A stretch of DNA of 64,000 nt, from assembly GCA_000320605.2 (NCBI GenBank), contig KB445820.1:186001-250000 (forward strand), in the 5' to 3' direction. The notes under the pieces were generated by a model. The model saw only the letters and a program-made list of their open reading frames with translations. It had not been told where the DNA came from and did not search any database. Numbering within the stretch: the first letter of the stretch is position 1; each line of letters opens with the position of its first letter. This DNA is from Gelatoporia subvermispora B (taxonomy: Eukaryota; Basidiomycota; Agaricomycetes; Polyporales; Gelatoporiaceae). Positions 60,378-64,000 of the stretch are shown here, one piece after another. Both the position numbers and the translations under genes were made by a program.

Positions 60378-61282
60378 ATGTTGGACGAATGGTACGTTTC
60401 AAAGCGGTTTGTTGCGGGGCGGCCCTCTGATGCTATAACTTTAGGGAGAAGGACGACTGTAACAAACGCTCCCGATCCACTCCTCCTATCGCCCGACATG
60501 AGTTCGGGATGCTACCAGACGACCGGCTCGATCGGAGCTCTGACTTCTACGTCGACTCTGCTCTTCTCAAGCCATATGCCGAAATCAAAACCATCCGGAA
60601 GACCATATCGAACACTGTACTTTGGCTCGATAAGAAATATATTCTCAAACTACTGTCTCCCGGACAAGATATCCACGAAACAGTAGCTCTCATGAATCTT
60701 GCGAGAACGGTCGTGCCTGTTCCCGCTGTATACAACTACGGATATTCTGGAAATTGCAGCTTTATCCTCATGGAATTTGTCAGGGCACTCCCCTTGGACG
60801 CCTTTATCAGATGCCATGGACAATACCTGTCGACTTTGCCACAGGTGTTGCAACAAGTCGATCGTTTGGTGGGGAGTCTCGCGCGACTCGACATCTCTCA
60901 TAACGACCTATACCCTCGCAACGTTCTCGTTGACGAGACACTGCGCATAGTCAGCGTCATCGACTGGGATGGGGCTGCTCCATGACACACTTCGCAAGAA
61001 TATCTCAGGAGGGTGCGGATGGGTGTCTTGGAGGGCGAATGTCTGGCGAAATTTGAGCCTTGGTTACACGATTGGGACCACATCTTTCGAAAATATTGCC
61101 CAGATGCCACGGAATGTATTGCCGACCTCTCCATACTACCGTGGTACCTCCGAAGGCGCAAAGATCCTTGGACAGGATTCTGGCGGCCCGATCATTGGCC
61201 GGGCCCCCTGCCATGGGTGCCCCCCGTGCGTGCAAGTCAAGCTGGCCTAGCTAATGCGCGAGCGAATCTCTCGGAAACCTGA
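60378..61282 (+). pseudogene. APH/choline-kinase-fold phosphotransferase broken by one TGA
   Basis: Phosphotransferase-family (APH fold) gene. The start at 60378 gives a 14 bp exon (MLDEW) joined by a 53 bp intron (GTACGT...TTTAG) to EKDDCNKRSRSTPPIARHEF. Kinase features follow: YILKLLSPGQDIHETVALMN, VVPVPAVYNYGYSGNCSFIL, MEFVRALPLDAFI, the catalytic loop ISHNDLYPRNVLVDE and metal loop SVIDWDGAAP. Directly after Pro184 comes TGA (60983-60985), and the same frame then continues open for 98 codons (HTSQEYLRRVRMGVLEGECL, EPWLHDWDHIFRKYCPD) to a stop at 61282, which is the normal C-terminal lobe of such proteins. A single nonsense change is the simplest reading; a truncated but folded product is possible. 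Substrate unknown. Confidence 0.68.
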
Positions 61283-61623
61283 ATGGCTCCGGAGCTTGAT
61301 TTCATAGCACCGAAATCGACGGTGTTTCGAACCGTGATCAAACTTACGATTTCTGTTCTGGAAAGTACAGCGCCGCGATCACCACAAGATATTTGAATGG
61401 CCACAATAATGAATGTCGTCGCGTTCGCAGCCACAAGAGAATCATACCGTAACTGCAATGCGCTTATGATTTGATCGCACTGAAAGGCATCTCTTTCGTC
61501 CCCTCATATGTTTGATTAGTTACATACTTCCGTCAGACCGACTATTACCCAACGGAGAATTCATTTCCACGTTGTGTCAGGTTTATTTGTCCCTTCGCGA
61601 TCGAATACACACATGACATCGCA
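61283..61623. other. Intergenic, no gene seen
   Basis: Short gene-free stretch between the broken kinase and the MYND fragment; nothing recognised. Confidence 0.5.
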
Positions 61624-61800
61624 TTACATCTCCATGTTCCATGAGAACGCCTTCCTCCTTCCAAAGTCCACAGACAAGAGGACACCGGCGAGAGCCGTCC
61701 AGTGGAGACCCGAAAATGCCTGACTGATGTCGTGTAGCCGGCTGATCCTATACAGGCAATCATTCAGTACGCGCGACATTTCCTCTATAACGGCTGCCTG
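61624..61800 (-). pseudogene. Orphan C-terminal exon of the MYND family (D)
   Basis: An open frame reading EEMSRVLNDCLYRISRLHDI, then HWTALAGVLLSVDFGRRKAF and WNMEM before a stop at 61624 aligns along its length with the C-terminal exons of the other family members (SLRAISRMKTITQVF...EAAGVIMALD). No MYND, SEC-C or ankyrin part is visible upstream, so it is a fragment. Confidence 0.5.
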
Positions 61801-62671
61801 TTACGGGAGCAGCTACGTGCGTTCTCCATCTCAAGCGACACGAGTCGTCTAAGATGTCATCAGCGGAAATGATCAAACGCGACATTTCTAAGCTAATACT
61901 TCTGACTTCTGATCCCCAGTTTAGTAGCCGTATCTCAGCGGACGGAGGTATCGTCAGGTTACCGGCCGCATCAGGAAAAACTCACATCTGCTTTTGCGTT
62001 GCTTTTCCTGCTTTGGGCGACCAATGTAGTAGAAGTAGGAAAATCCCAGTCCAATTGGACTGGGATTTTCTCACTTTCCTCGCTGTTCGAGCGCTTACCG
62101 ACTGAAAAGACGTAAATGCGGTAAAAGTACAGATAAGATTTTCCTGGTTGGCACGCATGAGCGGCATGCATGAAGGCCGAGGAGAAGTAGGCAGTTGGCG
62201 AGCTGCACGACCTCTTCGAATCCACAGGTATGATCATAAGATCAGTGTCGGAAGATTTCTGGAGTATGCGACTTCAAGACACCTATTGCGCTTGTGAACA
62301 GGCCACGACCATTCATTTCATGAACGAATGTATAGAAAGAAGCGGTACTTCTTCGAGGTGTGGCCGGTACCCGAACAGACAGACCTCAAAGAGCTACCTA
62401 GTATCACGGATGACGCAATGATGAAAGCGATACTAGCATAGAATACTAATCATCCGCGTGTACCTTCATGCTCGCGCATGCTCCACTTTCTGGTTTCTAC
62501 AATCGCCAGTGCATGTGATTACATTCGCGATACACCGGTAGCATTTCACTGAAGACACCTTGACACCTGTCAAAATACATTTGTCCTAAGGGGTGCCGAT
62601 GACGCAGACGGAGACTAGTCTGCATCAGATGTCCCCTGTTCATTTTTGACTAAGCACATATTTGAATATGA
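61801..62671. other. Gene-free region holding a perfect palindrome
   Basis: About 870 bp without recognisable genes; it contains the 32 bp palindrome listed separately. Confidence 0.5.
62039..62070. repeat. 32 bp perfect palindrome
   Basis: GAAAATCCCAGTCCAA followed directly by its exact reverse complement, no spacer; similarity continues weakly outward (ACT at both sides). It can form a 16 bp hairpin or cruciform. It could be fused inverted ends of a small element. Confidence 0.8.
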
Positions 62672-63034
62672 CAGCCGTTTTGGTATCTCTGTGCCTACGC
62701 TGTACAAAATCGCGCACAGTCGGGTTGATACGGCATACGAGTTTTAACTTAACATGGTTAATATGGTGGCATGTGGCTGCGGCACGGTATCGTCTGGAAA
62801 CTCTGTGTTCACTATCTGGACGAAGTCAGGGGGCTTTCAGCGGGTAAAAAAAGGTATGATATAGAGAGAGTCTGCCTTGACATTGTCGTGCAATTGTGAG
62901 CAGCGTACGTCCTCGGGATCCAAGATCTCATCTTCCAACGCGTATCTCGGGGTCTTAATCTGGGAGTCCGCCTGCGTGGGGTTTTTACAGCTTAGGCCTA
63001 GTACAGCTTAGGCACAGAGATACCAAAACGGCTG
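62672..63034. mobile_element. MITE-like element with 34 bp terminal inverted repeats
   Basis: The 34 bp at 62672-62705 and the reverse complement of 63001-63034 differ at one position; both ends start CAGCCGTTTTGGTATCTCTG. The 363 bp between the outer ends has no coding capacity. Next to the right repeat a partial copy (ACAGCTTAGGC, about 62987-62997) is duplicated. No clear target-site duplication was found. Best read as a non-autonomous DNA transposon. Confidence 0.6.
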
Positions 63035-63384
63035 AAAGTTGTCGAAACGCTCTCTCTTGACGCATTGCACACGTTTCAAGGGTTCGTGTGGCACATATCA
63101 CTGGTGCGATTTGTCTCCGAAGGCACGGGAAACGTGTTTAGACTCGCCCATTGAGAAAGCGCATGGAATCGGGAGATAACTAGCTGAACCAAGTCTATCA
63201 GGATCCTGAAGAGAATGTGGCAGCACGGGTGTATAAAGCCCGTCGGGGCAATCCTCATGTCAGTGTCGGCATCTCACTGCATTCTCAGGCAAATCTCAGA
63301 GAAACCATAAGAAGAACCGGTATGTCAAGAGCGTCGCGCTGTAGTGTACGTAGAGAAATTCTTAGGCTCATCCTACAGCACGTC
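63035..63384. other. Upstream region of the terpene synthase
   Basis: 350 bp between the TIR element and the proposed start; no motif recognised. An open frame runs through part of it into exon 1. Confidence 0.45.
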
Positions 63385-64000
63385 ATGGTTCCTCAATCAG
63401 CTGCAGCAATAGCTAGCGGGTTTTGCCCAGAATTGCACGAGGCAGAAGGCGTGAGCAGAGAGAGGACTATAGTGTAGCTCAGTGTACGACGGTTGCTTAC
63501 CAATGATCTAGCTCTCGGCAGCCACTATCACCAGGGACGCCATCGGTTACCTCCTGAAGAGCTTCAGCATAGACAAGATCCCTCGATTTGTACGCGACAC
63601 ATCACTGGAGGATCGCCTTGACGAGATCATTCAGTCATGTTCCGGTGTCAAACCGGCTCGACTTAACATGTCAACCGGAGCTATCATGTCCGTCGCGGGA
63701 TACAATCATATCAAGAGCTTTGAGACCAAAGTCTTCATAGCTGCCTATACGATGTTCGTCAGTACTCTTGACCGCCAAGACGTGTTTGAATCGCTCGCCT
63801 CTCATAATTTCCACGGCGATCTGTTCATCGGCTCTGTTCAGCCTAGGGACGACATGCTTGGACAACTTGCGAAGCTTCTCTCCACTGCCTGGGACCTGTT
63901 CCCGCGATTTTCTGCGAACGCGATCCTGACTTCGACTCTCGACTTCATCAACATGTGCTTCGTCGAGAACACGTCACATAGTTCCATCGTTCCTGCCTCC
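63385..64000 (+). CDS. Tri5-like terpene synthase, 5' part only
   Basis: Class I terpene cyclase of the trichodiene-synthase-like (Tri5) group found in many Agaricomycetes; such enzymes cyclise a prenyl diphosphate. Proposed exon 1 (63385-63450, MVPQSAAAIASGFCPELHEA) joins by a 61 bp intron (GTGAGC...TCTAG) in phase to exon 2, which stays open to the window end (163 codons). Family-like text: AATITRDAIGYLLKSF, ARLNMSTGAIMSVAGYNHI, KSFETKVFIAAYTMFVSTLD, HNFHGDLFIGSVQPRDDMLG, LLSTAWDLFPRFSANAILTS and TLDFINMCFVEN. The place of the first Asp-rich metal motif reads LDRQD rather than a DDxxD/E, a divergence worth noting. The second metal motif lies beyond the window. Family confidence moderate; the start is uncertain. 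Confidence 0.65.

Noticed and set aside
60983..60985. Programmed stop readthrough of the APH-like gene
   Set aside because: The downstream context does not fit the known fungal TGA-CTA signal; a plain nonsense mutation is more likely.

Overview
The window reads as nuclear DNA of a filamentous basidiomycete, most likely an Agaricomycete (mushroom or polypore type). Evidence: nearly every gene is split by short GT-AG introns of about 50-75 bp, genes are packed on both strands with 200-500 bp between them, and the set is typical of fungi (CYP51, a Dss1-like mitochondrial RNase II, Bsd2, Rsm1, a Frag1/Sfk1-type membrane protein, a divergent HSPA12-like Hsp70). I cannot name the species. Exons were joined by hand from frame, splice motifs and recognised protein families, so outer boundaries are better than individual splice sites.

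Left part (1-22967), housekeeping genes: a C-terminally lipidated casein kinase I, a Frag1/DRAM/Sfk1 membrane protein, a FrnE/DsbA-fold protein, a small coiled-coil protein, VPS51, a double DUF427 protein, a SUMO-motif-rich nuclear protein, an STK16/Env7-like kinase, a nucleolar zinc-finger protein, a mitochondrial exoribonuclease, and lanosterol 14-alpha-demethylase ERG11. Several pairs are divergent with short shared promoters (8919/9244, 11171/11419, 17073/17304).

Middle part (22968-52773): an intact ankyrin/SEC-C/MYND gene, a SUN-domain protein, a proline iminopeptidase, a tiny spliced gene, a cysteine-rich single-pass membrane protein, an AT-hook coiled-coil protein facing a Gly/Met-rich protein across a promoter with a perfect 14+14 bp inverted repeat, an Hsp70-like protein fused in frame to a very long repetitive tail, a coiled-coil protein, Rsm1/NIPA, BSD2, and a HEN1 small-RNA methyltransferase carrying a WG/GW tail.

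Right part (52774-64000), gene-poor and dynamic: one more intact ankyrin/SEC-C/MYND gene is surrounded by at least four decayed relatives, all on the minus strand, with nonsense codons and frameshifts. Next come an APH-fold kinase gene broken by one TGA, a 32 bp perfect palindrome, a 363 bp element with 34 bp terminal inverted repeats, and the 5' part of a Tri5-like terpene synthase that runs off the window.

Most noteworthy: (1) the ankyrin + double SEC-C + MYND family in birth-and-death expansion; (2) HEN1 with a possible built-in Argonaute hook; (3) the Hsp70 with a roughly 740-residue repetitive tail.
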